Numbered from the stretch's first letter, positions 24,770-35,524 are shown. The stretch: DNA of 64,000 nucleotides from Sphingomonas sp. CL5.1 (GCF_013344685.1 NZ_CP050137.1:248001-312000); one strand, 5' to 3'. Translations and numbers: made by a program. Notes: generated from the sequence alone by a model not told the origin.

Positions 24770-26185
24770 ATGAAATTGAAAGGAAAGGCCCTGTCCATGC
24801 GTAGCATCGCCCTTCTCTCCGTCATGTTGCTGGCCAGCGCAGCGCCAGCGCAGGATGTGCCGCCCACGCCGCTCAATCCGCCTGCGCAGCCGCCGGCGGC
24901 GCAGCAGCCGGGCGCCACGCCGCCGCCGCTCGAAGTATCGGTGACCGGGGGCATCTCCGCGCCGATGCCGATCGCCATCCCGGCGATGCCGACGACACAG
25001 GTGATGAACACCCCGGCCGGATCGACCGACGCGCTCGGCCGCCAGCTCGCCGACATCGTCACCAACGACCTCAAGAGTTCCGGCCTGTTCACCCCGCTGC
25101 CGCCCGCGCAGCTTCGCACCGTGATGTATCCCGAGGTGACGCAGCCCGCCTTCTCCTATTGGGGCGGGTCGGGCGCGCAGGCGCTGGTGCAGGGCTTCAT
25201 TCGCGCCAACGGCGACGGCACGCTGACGGTCGGCTGTTATCTCTACGACGTGTCGGCGCAGACCGAGCTGATGCGACAGGGCTTCGTCGTGCCGCCGTCC
25301 GAATGGCGGCGCGCGGGGCACAAATGCGCCGACATGGTCTATACCCGGCTCACCGGCGAGGGGCCGTATTTCGACAGTCGCGTCGTCTATGTATCCGAAA
25401 CCGGGCCGAAGGCGCACCGCACCAAGCGGCTCGCGATCATGGATCAGGACGGCGCCAACCACCGCTTCCTCACCAACGGCCAGTCGATCGTGCTGACGCC
25501 GCGCTTCGCGCCGAACCAGCAGTCGATCGTCTATATGAGCTTCATCAACGACAAGCCGGCGATCTACGTCTATAATATCGGCTCCGGCACGCAGCATCTG
25601 GTGACCAGCCCCGAGCGGCTGACGTTCGCGCCGCGTTTCTCGCCGGACGGGCGGTGGATCATCTTCTCGATGTCGACGGGCGCGAACACCAATATCTATC
25701 GCGTGCCGACGAGCGGCGGCACGCCGCAGCGGCTGACCAATTCGCCGGGCATCAGCACCGGCGGCAGCTATTCGCCCGACGGGTCGAAGATCGTGTTCGA
25801 GAGCGATCGTTCGGGCACGCAGCAGCTCTACGTGATGAACGCCGACGGATCGGACCAGCATCGCATCAGCTTCGGCGGCGGTCGCTATGCGACGCCGGTA
25901 TGGAGTCCGCGCGGCGACCTCATCGCCTTCACCAGGATCGGCGGCGCTTTCCGCATCGGCATCATGAGCCCGAACGGATCGGGCGAGAAACTGCTGACCA
26001 ATTCCTGGCAGGACGAAGGGCCGAGCTGGTCGCCCAACGGGCGCGTGCTGATGTTCTTCCGGCAAGGGCGCGGCAATGCCGGCAAGGCAGATTTGTGGTC
26101 GGTTGACCTGACGGGCGTGAACGAGCGGCGCATTCCGACCCCGCTCGACGGCTCCGATCCGGGCTGGGGTCCGCTTCGGCCTTGA
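24770..26185 (+). CDS. tolB: Tol-Pal translocation protein TolB
   Basis: A 471-residue periplasmic protein with an N-terminal signal peptide, a TolB N-terminal domain (residues ~80-220) and a six-bladed beta-propeller with FSPDGRWI, YSPDGSKIVFESDRSG and WSPRGDLIAFTR blades. It binds Pal and TolA. The start may be ATG 24770 or ATG 24797; the second gives a shorter signal peptide. pal follows 46 bases downstream. Its blades resemble those fused to the amidohydrolases at 1.6-10.4 kb, but no hydrolase domain is attached. Confidence 0.93.
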   Translation: MKLKGKALSMRSIALLSVMLLASAAPAQDVPPTPLNPPAQPPAAQQPGATPPPLEVSVTGGISAPMPIAIPAMPTTQVMNTPAGSTDALGRQLADIVTNDLKSSGLFTPLPPAQLRTVMYPEVTQPAFSYWGGSGAQALVQGFIRANGDGTLTVGCYLYDVSAQTELMRQGFVVPPSEWRRAGHKCADMVYTRLTGEGPYFDSRVVYVSETGPKAHRTKRLAIMDQDGANHRFLTNGQSIVLTPRFAPNQQSIVYMSFINDKPAIYVYNIGSGTQHLVTSPERLTFAPRFSPDGRWIIFSMSTGANTNIYRVPTSGGTPQRLTNSPGISTGGSYSPDGSKIVFESDRSGTQQLYVMNADGSDQHRISFGGGRYATPVWSPRGDLIAFTRIGGAFRIGIMSPNGSGEKLLTNSWQDEGPSWSPNGRVLMFFRQGRGNAGKADLWSVDLTGVNERRIPTPLDGSDPGWGPLRP

Positions 26186-26231
26186 ACTTTGCGGGGGCGC
26201 GGGGAACAAGGGATTTTCAGGAGAAGAACTC

Positions 26232-26756
26232 ATGGCAAGACTGACGACCACGCTGCTGATGGCGACCGCGCTGGTGGCGACCGCCGCCTGCTCGAAGAAG
26301 CACCCCGACGTGCTGCCCCCCGCCCCCGGCGCGGCGCCGGAGCAGACCCAGCCGACCGGCCCGCAAGGCCCGGTGGGCGACGCCGTGGTCCCCGGCTCGT
26401 CGGCCGATTTCAAGCGCTCGGTGACGAGTGACACGGTGCATTTCGGGCTCGACCAGTCCGACATCGACGACACCGCGCGCGGCATCCTCGATACGCAGGT
26501 GACGTGGCTCGCCCGCTATCCCAACGTGCGCATCACGATCGAGGGCCATTGCGACGAGCGCGGCACGCGCGAATACAACCTCGCGCTCGGCGACCGCCGC
26601 GCCAATGCGGCGAAGAACTATCTCGCCAGCCGCGGCGTGGACGCCTCGCGCATCACCACGATCAGCTACGGCAAGGAACGCCCGATCGCGCTCGGCTCGG
26701 ACGAGGAAGCCTGGGCGCAGAACCGCCGCGCCGTGACGGTGGTGCTGAGCCAGTAA
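26232..26756 (+). CDS. pal: Peptidoglycan-associated lipoprotein Pal
   Basis: A 174-residue outer-membrane lipoprotein with lipobox TAAC (cysteine about residue 19), a Pro/Gln-rich linker, then an OmpA-like peptidoglycan-binding domain. The meso-diaminopimelate-binding motif is IEGHCDERGTREYNLALGDRRA (aspartate and arginine conserved). It is the last gene of the Tol-Pal cluster. A strong Shine-Dalgarno (CAGGAGAAG) precedes the ATG. Confidence 0.95.
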   Translation: MARLTTTLLMATALVATAACSKKHPDVLPPAPGAAPEQTQPTGPQGPVGDAVVPGSSADFKRSVTSDTVHFGLDQSDIDDTARGILDTQVTWLARYPNVRITIEGHCDERGTREYNLALGDRRANAAKNYLASRGVDASRITTISYGKERPIALGSDEEAWAQNRRAVTVVLSQ

Positions 26757-26774
26757 CGCGTGATGCCGCTCCCT

Positions 26775-26801
26775 GTCATCCCGGCCGCACGCCGGGGTGA
26801 C
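26775..26801. repeat. Inverted repeat GTCATCCCGGC / GCCGGGGTGAC
   Basis: An 11-base stem with one G-T pair and a 5-base loop lies 18 bases after the pal stop. It has no T-run, so it is not a classic terminator. The arm sequence looks like a dispersed palindromic element; other copies in the genome would be needed to show this. Confidence 0.45.
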
Positions 26802-26852
26802 GGCGGCGAGAAGACCGCTTACTCTCCCCGGCCGGATCAGGGGGAGTGCGGC

Positions 26853-27641
26853 ATGAAGGCGATTTTCATCACCGGCGGCGCATCGGGGATCGGGCGCGCG
26901 GTGGCGCTTCTGTTCTCCGCGCGCGGCTGGCGCGTCGGGCTGGCGGATATCGATGACGGGGGGCTGGCCGCCACCGCCGCGATGCTGCCGGCGGAGCGCA
27001 CTTCCACCTATCATCTCGATGTGCGCGACATGGCCGGGTGGGAGGAGGCGCTCGCCGCGTTCACCACGACCAGCGGTGGGCGACTCGACGTGTTGTTCAA
27101 CAACGCCGGCATCGGCCAGGGTGGCGCATTCGGCACGATCGACCGCGCCGCGCTGGATCGCGTGATCGACATCAATTTCCGCGGCGTCGCTTATGGCGCG
27201 CGCGTTGCTTATCCCTGGCTCAGGGCGACGCCGGGGTCATGCCTGCTCAACACCGCTTCGGCCTCCGCGATCTACGGCTCGGCGGGGCTGGCGCTTTATT
27301 CCGCCACCAAGTTCGCGGTGCGGGGGTTGACCGAGGCGCTGGACGGTGAATGGGCCGCCGACGGCATCAAGGTGCGCGACCTGCTGCCGGGCTTCATCGA
27401 CACCGCTATCCTGAGCACGCCGATCCCCGACACGAACCGCACCGCGCGCGACGCGGTGGTCGATGCCGGGCTGGAGTTCACGCCGGTCGAGACGGTCGCG
27501 CAAGCCGCATGGGATGCGGTGCACGGCGACCGCGTTCATGCCGTGATCGGCAAGACCGCCCGCCGCCTCGCCTTCGCCGCGCGCTGGATGCCCGGCCGCC
27601 TGCGCAGGATGATGCGCTCAGGCGCGCTGGGACGGGAATAA
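26853..27641 (+). CDS. Short-chain dehydrogenase/reductase
   Basis: A 262-residue NAD(P)-binding oxidoreductase. The cofactor motif is TGGASGIGRAVA at the N-terminus, NNAGIG is present near residue 86, and the catalytic serine-tyrosine-lysine set is seen in LNTASASAIYGSAGLALYSATKFA. The C-terminal KTARRLAFAARWMPGRLRRMM fits SDRs that act on lipids or steroids, but the substrate is open. The ATG at 26853 begins the Rossmann fold. It is convergent with the pterin dehydratase gene 3 bases away. Confidence 0.85.
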   Translation: MKAIFITGGASGIGRAVALLFSARGWRVGLADIDDGGLAATAAMLPAERTSTYHLDVRDMAGWEEALAAFTTTSGGRLDVLFNNAGIGQGGAFGTIDRAALDRVIDINFRGVAYGARVAYPWLRATPGSCLLNTASASAIYGSAGLALYSATKFAVRGLTEALDGEWAADGIKVRDLLPGFIDTAILSTPIPDTNRTARDAVVDAGLEFTPVETVAQAAWDAVHGDRVHAVIGKTARRLAFAARWMPGRLRRMMRSGALGRE

Positions 27642-27644
27642 CTC

Positions 27645-27941
27645 CTATCCGTCCAAAATCGAATCGATCGCTTCCGCCAGTTCGACATCGCGTGAGGAAA
27701 GGCCGCCCGCGTCATGGGTGGTGAGCAATATCTCCACCCGGTTCCACACGTTGGTCCATTCGGGATGGTGGTCCATCTTCTCCGCGATCAGCGCGACCTG
27801 CGTCATGAAGCCGAACGCCTCGGCGAAATCGGTGAACACGATCGAGCGAGTGATCGCGTCGCGCCCCTCGTCATAATCCCAGTCCGGCAGGCCATCGAGC
27901 GCATCCGCCCGTTCCGCCTCGCTCAGCGCCTCGATCATCAT
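27645..27941 (-). CDS. 4a-hydroxytetrahydrobiopterin dehydratase (PCD/DCoH family)
   Basis: A 98-residue protein matching pterin-4a-carbinolamine dehydratases. These regenerate the pterin cofactor after aromatic amino acid hydroxylation and occur more widely in pterin salvage. The signature [E]KMDHHPEW with conserved histidines and the following [19 protein letters not shown] segment are clear. No phenylalanine hydroxylase is adjacent. It starts at tandem ATGs 27941/27938 after GGAGAG and is divergent from the metallopeptidase gene by 32 bases. Confidence 0.9.
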   Translation of the reverse strand: MMIEALSEAERADALDGLPDWDYDEGRDAITRSIVFTDFAEAFGFMTQVALIAEKMDHHPEWTNVWNRVEILLTTHDAGGLSSRDVELAEAIDSILDG

Positions 27942-27973
27942 GCTCTCCTTGCCGCCTTGGCCGCCTCACGGGT

Positions 27974-28396
27974 ATGGCGATCGGCATGGACGGGCAAGAG
28001 GCTATGGGGGAGGCGCCCTCGGCGGACGCGATCGAGGCGCATGCGCGCAGCGTGATCGCGCGCCTGCCGGCCGCGTTCCGCGCGCATCTCGGCGATATCG
28101 TGCTCGCGGTCGAGGAATATGCCGACGACGAGACGCTCGCCGCGATGGGCATCGAGCATCCGCTCGACCTGACCGGCCTTTATCACGGCCGCCCGCTGGG
28201 GGAGAAATCCTCGCTCGATTCGGGGATACTGCCCGATCGCATCTTCCTCTATCGCCAGGCGATCCTGGCCGAATGGTGCGAGACGGGGGTACGGCTCGAC
28301 GATCTCGTCACGCATGTCACGATCCACGAGATCGGGCACCATTTCGGCCTGTCCGACGACGACATGCACGCGCTGGAAGACGCGGTGGCGGATTGA
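27974..28396 (+). CDS. Small zincin-like metallopeptidase family protein
   Basis: A 140-residue protein with the zinc protease motif HEIGHHFG near the C-terminus (TIHEIGHHFGLSDDDM), typical of the one-domain metallopeptidase family often found near cytochrome c or respiratory genes. No signal peptide is visible; the role is unknown. ATG 27974 or 27986 can be used. Its TGA overlaps the TTG start of ccmA, so the two are translationally coupled. Confidence 0.83.
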   Translation: MAIGMDGQEAMGEAPSADAIEAHARSVIARLPAAFRAHLGDIVLAVEEYADDETLAAMGIEHPLDLTGLYHGRPLGEKSSLDSGILPDRIFLYRQAILAEWCETGVRLDDLVTHVTIHEIGHHFGLSDDDMHALEDAVAD

Positions 28397-28971
28397 GCGC
28401 GCGGCTGGCGTTCGATCGCGTGGCCTGCGCCCGGCGCGGGCGGACGCTGTTCGAGGAATTGTCCTTCGCGCTGGAAGCAGGCGAGGCGCTGGTCGTCACC
28501 GGCCCGAACGGCATCGGCAAGTCCAGCCTGATCCGCGTCGCCGCCGGCCTGCTCCCGCCCGCCGCCGGCGCGGTGACGCATGACGGGGCGCGCGCCTTGC
28601 TGGCCGAGGCCGCCGCGCTGGATGGGGAACGGAGCGTCGCCGCCGCGCTCGGCTTCTGGGCGGGGCTGGATGACCGGCCCGCGCCGGAGACGCGCGTCGC
28701 CGCCGCGCTGGAGGCGCTCGACCTCGCTCCGCTGGCCGACGTGCCGGTGCGCCTGCTCTCGACCGGCCAGCGCCGCCGCGTCGGCTTCGCGCGGGTGCTG
28801 GCGAGCGAGGCGGCGATCTGGCTGCTCGACGAGCCGGCCAACGGCCTCGATAGTGCCGCCGTCACGCGGCTGGAGGCGCTGGTCGCCGGCCATCGCGCGC
28901 GCGGCGGCATCGCGCTGGTCGCGACGCATCAGCCACTCGCGCTCGCCGACGCGCGGGAGATGCGGCTGTGA
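28393..28971 (+). CDS. ccmA: Heme exporter ATPase CcmA (cytochrome c maturation)
   Basis: A 192-residue ABC ATPase: Walker A GPNGIGKSS, signature LSTGQRRR, Walker B IWLLDEP with the downstream histidine in VATHQPL. Size and the LSTGQRRR variant fit CcmA, which with CcmB powers heme handling for c-type cytochrome assembly. The start is TTG 28393 within the previous stop codon (TTGA); no ATG is available near the N-terminus. The stop overlaps the GTG start of ccmB. Confidence 0.88.
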   Translation: MSARLAFDRVACARRGRTLFEELSFALEAGEALVVTGPNGIGKSSLIRVAAGLLPPAAGAVTHDGARALLAEAAALDGERSVAAALGFWAGLDDRPAPETRVAAALEALDLAPLADVPVRLLSTGQRRRVGFARVLASEAAIWLLDEPANGLDSAAVTRLEALVAGHRARGGIALVATHQPLALADAREMRL

Positions 28972-29603
28972 TCGCGCTGGTCCTGCGCGACCTGCGCCGC
29001 GCCTATGCCTCGGGCGGGGCGACGCTGATCGTCGCCTTCTTCCTGCTCGTCGCGATCCTGTTCCCCTTCGCGGTGGGACCGGACCAGAAACTGCTCGCGC
29101 GGATCGGCGGCGGCGTGATCTGGGCGGCGGCGCTGCTCGCCGCGCTGCTGCCGGTCGAGCGGCTGGTCGCGCCGGACATGGATTCGGGCGCGCTCGACCA
29201 GCTCGCGCTGCGCGGCTTCTCCGCCACCACGGTCGCCGCCGCCAAGATCGCCGCGCACTGGCTCGCCTTCGCGCCGCCGCTGATGGCGGCGACGATCGCC
29301 GCCGCCGGCCTGCTCGACTTGCCGGGCGAGGCGCTGCTGACGGTCGAGATCGGGCTGGCGCTCGGTACGCCGGGCCTCGCCGCGCTGGCGGTCGCGACGG
29401 GCGCGCTGGTCGCGGGGCTGCGCGGCGCGGGCGCGATCGCCGGCCTCGTCATGCTGCCGCTCGCCATCCCGCTGCTGATCTTCGGCGCGGGCGCGATCGA
29501 GGGCGGCGCGGGCGGCCTCAAGCTGCTCGCGGCGACCAGCCTGCTGCTGGTGGCCGGCGCGCCGTTCGTCGCGGGCGTGGCGATCCGCGCGGGAACGGAA
29601 TGA
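28968..29603 (+). CDS. ccmB: Heme exporter permease CcmB
   Basis: A 211-residue membrane protein with about six hydrophobic segments and the CcmB features LRDLRRAYASGG at the N-terminus, FPFAVGPDQKLLARIGGGVIW, and LPLAIPLLIFGAGA. It starts at GTG 28968, overlapping the ccmA stop. The next gene is not ccmC, so the remaining ccm genes must be elsewhere. Confidence 0.9.
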   Translation: MIALVLRDLRRAYASGGATLIVAFFLLVAILFPFAVGPDQKLLARIGGGVIWAAALLAALLPVERLVAPDMDSGALDQLALRGFSATTVAAAKIAAHWLAFAPPLMAATIAAAGLLDLPGEALLTVEIGLALGTPGLAALAVATGALVAGLRGAGAIAGLVMLPLAIPLLIFGAGAIEGGAGGLKLLAATSLLLVAGAPFVAGVAIRAGTE

Positions 29604-29662
29604 TGCCGATTGCCGTTTGCAAGCCGCCTTGCCTGCCGCGGTTCGATCGTTAGTCTGGTCCC

Positions 29663-30904
29663 ATGTCCCTGATCGATATGTTCCTTTCGCGCGCGGTGAA
29701 GCGCGGCCGCCTGACCCTCCTCCGCCCCGGCGCGCAGCCGGCCACGTTCGGCACGCCGGAGCCGGGTTTTCCCGAGGTGACGATCCGCTTCGCCGACAGG
29801 CGCGTCGCGATGGCGATCGCGCGCAACCCGGCGCTGGGCGCGGGCGAATGCTTCATGCACGGCCGGCTGATCGTCGAGCAGGGCGATATCCGCGACCTCG
29901 TCAACCTGCTGACCGCCAACGACAAGTGGGAATCCGGGCAGGACAATCTCGATCCGAGCTGGTTCGCGCGCGCCGCCGGGGCGGTGAAGCACCGCCTCGA
30001 CCGCATCAACATGGAGCGCCGTTCGAAGAAGAACGTCGCGCATCATTACGATTTGTCGGGCCGGCTCTACGATCTGTTTCTCGACCGCGACAAGCAATAT
30101 AGCTGCGCCTATTTCACCGATCCCGCGAACGGGCTGGAGCAGGCGCAGCTCGACAAGCTCGCGCATATCGCCGCCAAGCTGGCGCTGAAGCCGGGCATGC
30201 GCGTGCTCGACATCGGCTGCGGCTGGGGCGGGATGGCGCTCTATCTCAATCGCCATTTCGGGGTGGAGGCGCTGGGCGTCACCTTGTCCGAGGAGCAGCT
30301 CAAGGTCGCGCGCGGGCGGGCCAAGGCGGCGGGCGTCGCCGACAAGGTGCGCTTCGAGCTGATCGACTATCGCCGCGTGACGGGCAACTTCGACCGCATC
30401 GTCTCGGTCGGCATGTTCGAGCATGTCGGCCCGCCGCAATATCGCACCTTCTTCAAGAAATGCCGCGACCTGCTGGCCGACGACGGGGTGATGCTGCTCC
30501 ATTCGATCGGCCGGATGGGCGAGCCGGGCGTCACCGACGACTGGACGACGAAGTACATCTTCCCCGGCGGCTACAATCCCGCGCTGTCGGAGATCGTGCG
30601 CGCTTATGAGGGGCTGCGGCTGTTTCCCACCGATGTGGAGGTGCTGCGGCTGCATTATTCGTGGACGCTCGATCACTGGTACGACCGCACCGTCGCCGTG
30701 AAGGACGAGATCGTCGCGCTGTACGACGAGAAATTCTATCGCATGTGGACCTTCTATCTCGCCGGCGCGGCGGCCGCGTTCCGTTATGGCGGGCTGTGCA
30801 ACTATCAGGTGCAGCTCTGCAAGAGCCGCACCGCCGTGCCCGTGACGCGCGATTACATGTTCGAGGGCGAACGGGCCTTGCGCGAATCCGCTCCCCCCGC
30901 TTAG
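29663..30904 (+). CDS. Cyclopropane-fatty-acyl-phospholipid synthase-type SAM methyltransferase
   Basis: A 413-residue protein. The first ~100 residues form the lipid-binding N-terminal region of CFA synthases. The catalytic domain has the SAM motif VLDIGCGWGGMALYL (about residue 180), SVGMFEHVGPPQYRTFF and the C-terminal HYSWTLDHWYDR segment. It would transfer a methylene group from SAM to unsaturated acyl chains in the membrane; related enzymes make other lipid modifications. argG follows by 9 bases, and it lies 59 bases after ccmB. Confidence 0.88.
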   Translation: MSLIDMFLSRAVKRGRLTLLRPGAQPATFGTPEPGFPEVTIRFADRRVAMAIARNPALGAGECFMHGRLIVEQGDIRDLVNLLTANDKWESGQDNLDPSWFARAAGAVKHRLDRINMERRSKKNVAHHYDLSGRLYDLFLDRDKQYSCAYFTDPANGLEQAQLDKLAHIAAKLALKPGMRVLDIGCGWGGMALYLNRHFGVEALGVTLSEEQLKVARGRAKAAGVADKVRFELIDYRRVTGNFDRIVSVGMFEHVGPPQYRTFFKKCRDLLADDGVMLLHSIGRMGEPGVTDDWTTKYIFPGGYNPALSEIVRAYEGLRLFPTDVEVLRLHYSWTLDHWYDRTVAVKDEIVALYDEKFYRMWTFYLAGAAAAFRYGGLCNYQVQLCKSRTAVPVTRDYMFEGERALRESAPPA

Positions 30905-30913
30905 GGGCGGCGC

Positions 30914-32137
<1,224 letters not shown>

Positions 32138-32219
32138 CCAACCACTCGATACGCGGCATTAACCAGCCTTAAACCACGATCCGCCATGCCGTCCCGATCG
32201 AACGGGGGATGGCAGCGGG

Positions 32220-33734
32220 ATGGACGACAGGATGGGCGCGGTGGACGTCGCCATCATCGGCGCGGGGCCGGCGGGGCTGACGGCCGCCTATCTGCTCGGC
32301 AAGGCGGGCTATTCGGTCGCCGTGATCGAGAAGGACCCGCGATATGTCGGCGGCATCAGCCGCACCGTGGAGCACGAGGGCTTCCGCTTCGACATCGGCG
32401 GGCACCGCTTCTTCTCGAAATCGCAGGACGTGGTGGACCTGTGGAACGAGATTCTGCCGGACGATTTCATCGAACGCCCGCGCATGAGCCGCATCTATTA
32501 CGAGGGCAAGTTCTACAGCTATCCGCTGCGCGCGTTCGAGGCGCTGGGCAATCTCGGCCTGATCCGCTCGGCCCTGTGCATGGCGAGCTTCGCCAAGGCA
32601 AAACTCTTTCCGAACCGCGAGGTAAAAAGCTTCGAGGACTGGACGGTAAACGCCTTCGGGCGGAAGCTCTATTCGATCTTCTTCAAGACCTATACGGAGA
32701 AGGTGTGGGGGATGCCGTGCGACGAAATGTCGGCGGACTGGGCGGCGCAGCGCATCAAGGGGCTTTCGCTATGGGGCGCGGTGACGGACGGGCTGAAGCG
32801 TAGCCTGGGTCTCAACAGGCACCCCAATGACGGCATGGCGGTGAAGACCTTGCTGGAGAGCTTCCGCTATCCCCGCCTCGGCCCAGGCATGATGTGGGAG
32901 GCCGCGCGCGACAAAGTGCTTGGCCACGGCAACAGCGTGTTGATGGGCCATGCGCTCAAGCAATTGAGCTTCAACGACGCGACGCAGCGCTGGACGGTCG
33001 CCGCCACGGATCAGATGGGCGAGACGGCGACGATCAGCGCCGCGCATGTCATCTCCTCCGCGCCGATGCGCGAGCTGGCGACGCGGCTCCATCCGCTGCC
33101 CGCGACGCTGCCGGAAGCGGCAAACCTGAAATATCGTGACTTCCTCACCGTCGCGCTGATGATCCGCTCCGCAGACCTGTTCCCCGACAACTGGATCTAC
33201 ATCCACGATTCGAAGGTGAAGGTCGGTCGCGTACAGAATTTCCGCTCATGGTCGCCGGAGATGGTTCCCGATACGGACATCGCCTGCGTCGGCCTCGAAT
33301 ATTTCTGCTTCGAGGGCGACGGCCTGTGGTCGTCCAGCGACGCCGATCTGGTCGCGCTCGCGACGGCCGAGATGGCGCAGCTCGGCCTTTGCGGCGCAGA
33401 TCAGGTGGTCGGCGGCACGGTAGTGCGGCAGGAGAAGGCCTATCCGGTCTATGACGAGGATTATGCCGCCAACGTCGACGCGCTGCGCCGCGAGATCGAG
33501 GCGCGCTATCCCACGCTCCATTGCGTCGGCCGCAACGGGATGCATCGCTACAACAATCAGGATCACGCGATGATGACGGCGATGCTCACCGTCCGCAACA
33601 TCGAGACCGGCGCGCGCATCTACGATATCTGGGCGGTCAACGAGGACGCTGAATATCACGAGAGCGGCCACGAGGGCGAGCGGGCCGCGCTTGCCAGCGT
33701 GCGGCAGGTGCCCGAACGGCTCAAGGCGGCCTGA
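32220..33734 (+). CDS. NAD(P)/FAD-dependent oxidoreductase (UDP-galactopyranose mutase / protoporphyrinogen oxidase-like)
   Basis: A 504-residue flavoprotein with an N-terminal dinucleotide-binding motif (IIGAGPAGLTAAYLL) and GGHRFFSKS, which is typical of a group close to UDP-galactopyranose mutase. The C-terminal NGMHRYNNQDHAMMTAM binds FAD. These proteins often accompany glycan genes, and here two large glycosyltransferase-like membrane proteins follow at 5-9 base spacing. A role in modifying a sugar or polyprenyl intermediate is plausible but not shown. Confidence 0.8.
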   Translation: MDDRMGAVDVAIIGAGPAGLTAAYLLGKAGYSVAVIEKDPRYVGGISRTVEHEGFRFDIGGHRFFSKSQDVVDLWNEILPDDFIERPRMSRIYYEGKFYSYPLRAFEALGNLGLIRSALCMASFAKAKLFPNREVKSFEDWTVNAFGRKLYSIFFKTYTEKVWGMPCDEMSADWAAQRIKGLSLWGAVTDGLKRSLGLNRHPNDGMAVKTLLESFRYPRLGPGMMWEAARDKVLGHGNSVLMGHALKQLSFNDATQRWTVAATDQMGETATISAAHVISSAPMRELATRLHPLPATLPEAANLKYRDFLTVALMIRSADLFPDNWIYIHDSKVKVGRVQNFRSWSPEMVPDTDIACVGLEYFCFEGDGLWSSSDADLVALATAEMAQLGLCGADQVVGGTVVRQEKAYPVYDEDYAANVDALRREIEARYPTLHCVGRNGMHRYNNQDHAMMTAMLTVRNIETGARIYDIWAVNEDAEYHESGHEGERAALASVRQVPERLKAA

Positions 33735-33739
33735 CGCCG

Positions 33740-35524
33740 GTGGAGCAGGACGAACCGGCCGCGCGCGAAAGGCTCTGGCCGATACTGCTGACCTATTGGC
33801 TGATCGCATCGACCATCCTGATCCTCGTCTCCAAGACGACGATCCAGATGCTGGATTTCGGCGATCCGGACGATGCGATGCGCCTGCTGGAGGTGCACGA
33901 CTGGCTGGCCGGACAAAGCTGGTGGGACGTATCGCAGCATCGCCTGTGGGGCGGGCATTTCGCGATGCACTGGTCGCGGCTGGTCGATCTGCCGCTGGCG
34001 GGCGGGATGGCGCTGCTCGATCCGCTTGTCGGCAAGGAATTGTCCAACCGGATCACCCTGACGGCGATACCGCTCCTTTCCCTGCTCGGCATCATGGCGC
34101 TGGTCGGCCTCATAACGCGACGGCTGGCAGGGACCGGCGTCGCGAGGCTCGCCATCCTCCTCTCCCCACTGACGATCCCGTTGATGGCGCAGATCCGCCC
34201 GACGCGGATCGATCATCACGCATGGCAAGTGATCCTCGCGCTGGCGGCGGTAGCGGCACTGCTCGCCCGGCCCACGGCGCGATCGGGCGCCATCGCAGGT
34301 GCGGCGCTCGCGGCGCTGCTGACCATCTCGCTGGAAGGGATGCCGATCACCGCCGCGATCCTTGGCACGGCCTCGCTGACGTGGGCGCTGATTCCAGCGC
34401 GCCGCGCGCAGCTTGTCGCGATGGCGGCGAGCTTGCCTGTCGTCTTGCTGTTGCTTCATGTCACGACACGCGGGCCCGGTGCGTTGCTCCCCGCCTGCGA
34501 CGCGATCGCGCCCGCCTGGCTAGCCGCGATCGGCATCGGAGTCGGTGGCATCCTCCTCACCGCGGCAATCGCGCCGCGCTCCCTCATCGCGCGGCTGGCA
34601 TTGCTCGGCGCGGCCGGACTGGCAGCGGCGGCAGCACTCCGCGGGCTTGCGCCGCTTTGCACGCGAGGCCCCTTCGCCACGCTCGACCCGCTGGTCTATC
34701 GCTATTGGTATCTCCGCGTCGAAGAGGGCCTGCCAATCTGGGACCAGAGCGTGTTGAAAGCGGTGGTGATGCTGGTCCTGCCCGTGATCGGGCTGGTCGG
34801 AAGCACGCTGGCATGGCGCGCCAGTCGGGGCGAGACACGAATTTGTTGGGCGATGCTGATCGGTCTTACGCTGTCCGCGCTTGCCTTGTGCCTCCTCGTG
34901 CTGCGTGCGGGCGTGACCGCAAATGCGCTGGCGTTGCCCGGCGCGGCGTGGCTGGTGGCGCAGTTGGTCGATCGCACACGCAACGGCTCCACGCCGGCCA
35001 GGCGCATTGCCGCCGGCGCCGGCGCGCTCGTCGCGCTGACGCCGGCATGGCTTGGCAGCACCCTGATCGGCTCGCTGACGCCGGCTGGACATGCCGTGGC
35101 GGTCACGCGGATGGAGCGTCCGACTTGCCTTTTCCTCGATGAAGTGCCGCATTTGACCCGCCTGCCCGCCGCCATCATGTTCACTCCGCTGGATCTCGCG
35201 CCAAGCCTGCTCGCCCATACGGCGCACAGCGCGATCGCGGCTGGCTATCATCGCAACGATCGCGCGATGCATGATGTGATCGCCGGGTTCATGGACCCGC
35301 CGGACGAGGCAAAGTCGATCATCCTCGCCTCGGACGCAAGCTATCTCGTCGCCTGTCCCGGTGCTGACGAAACGGAACGTTACAAGCGCGTCGCGCCAAC
35401 CGGCCTGTGGGCGCGGCTGGAGCGCGGCGAACGCTTCGACTGGCTCCAGCCCGTGGACCTGCACGGCACGATACTGGTATGGCGTGTCCTTCGTCGCTTG
35501 CCTAGCGGGAGTCATGGCCGGTAA
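33740..35524 (+). CDS. Large polytopic membrane protein, GT-C glycosyltransferase-like
   Basis: A 594-residue protein starting at GTG 33740, with about eleven or twelve hydrophobic segments and a ~150-residue soluble C-terminus. The first outer loop holds DFGDPDDAMRLLEV, an acidic pair placed as in GT-C transferases, followed by HWSRLVDLP and RIDHHAWQ. It may transfer a sugar from a lipid carrier in the periplasm. No closer assignment is possible. It forms an operon with the flavoprotein upstream and another membrane protein 9 bases downstream. Confidence 0.7.
   Translation: MEQDEPAARERLWPILLTYWLIASTILILVSKTTIQMLDFGDPDDAMRLLEVHDWLAGQSWWDVSQHRLWGGHFAMHWSRLVDLPLAGGMALLDPLVGKELSNRITLTAIPLLSLLGIMALVGLITRRLAGTGVARLAILLSPLTIPLMAQIRPTRIDHHAWQVILALAAVAALLARPTARSGAIAGAALAALLTISLEGMPITAAILGTASLTWALIPARRAQLVAMAASLPVVLLLLHVTTRGPGALLPACDAIAPAWLAAIGIGVGGILLTAAIAPRSLIARLALLGAAGLAAAAALRGLAPLCTRGPFATLDPLVYRYWYLRVEEGLPIWDQSVLKAVVMLVLPVIGLVGSTLAWRASRGETRICWAMLIGLTLSALALCLLVLRAGVTANALALPGAAWLVAQLVDRTRNGSTPARRIAAGAGALVALTPAWLGSTLIGSLTPAGHAVAVTRMERPTCLFLDEVPHLTRLPAAIMFTPLDLAPSLLAHTAHSAIAAGYHRNDRAMHDVIAGFMDPPDEAKSIILASDASYLVACPGADETERYKRVAPTGLWARLERGERFDWLQPVDLHGTILVWRVLRRLPSGSHGR

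Noticed and set aside
23570-26485. A 971-codon minus-strand frame across tolA-tolB-pal
   Set aside because: It spans several well-identified genes in antisense and is dominated by Arg/Gly/Leu repeats from the proline-rich tolA spacer.
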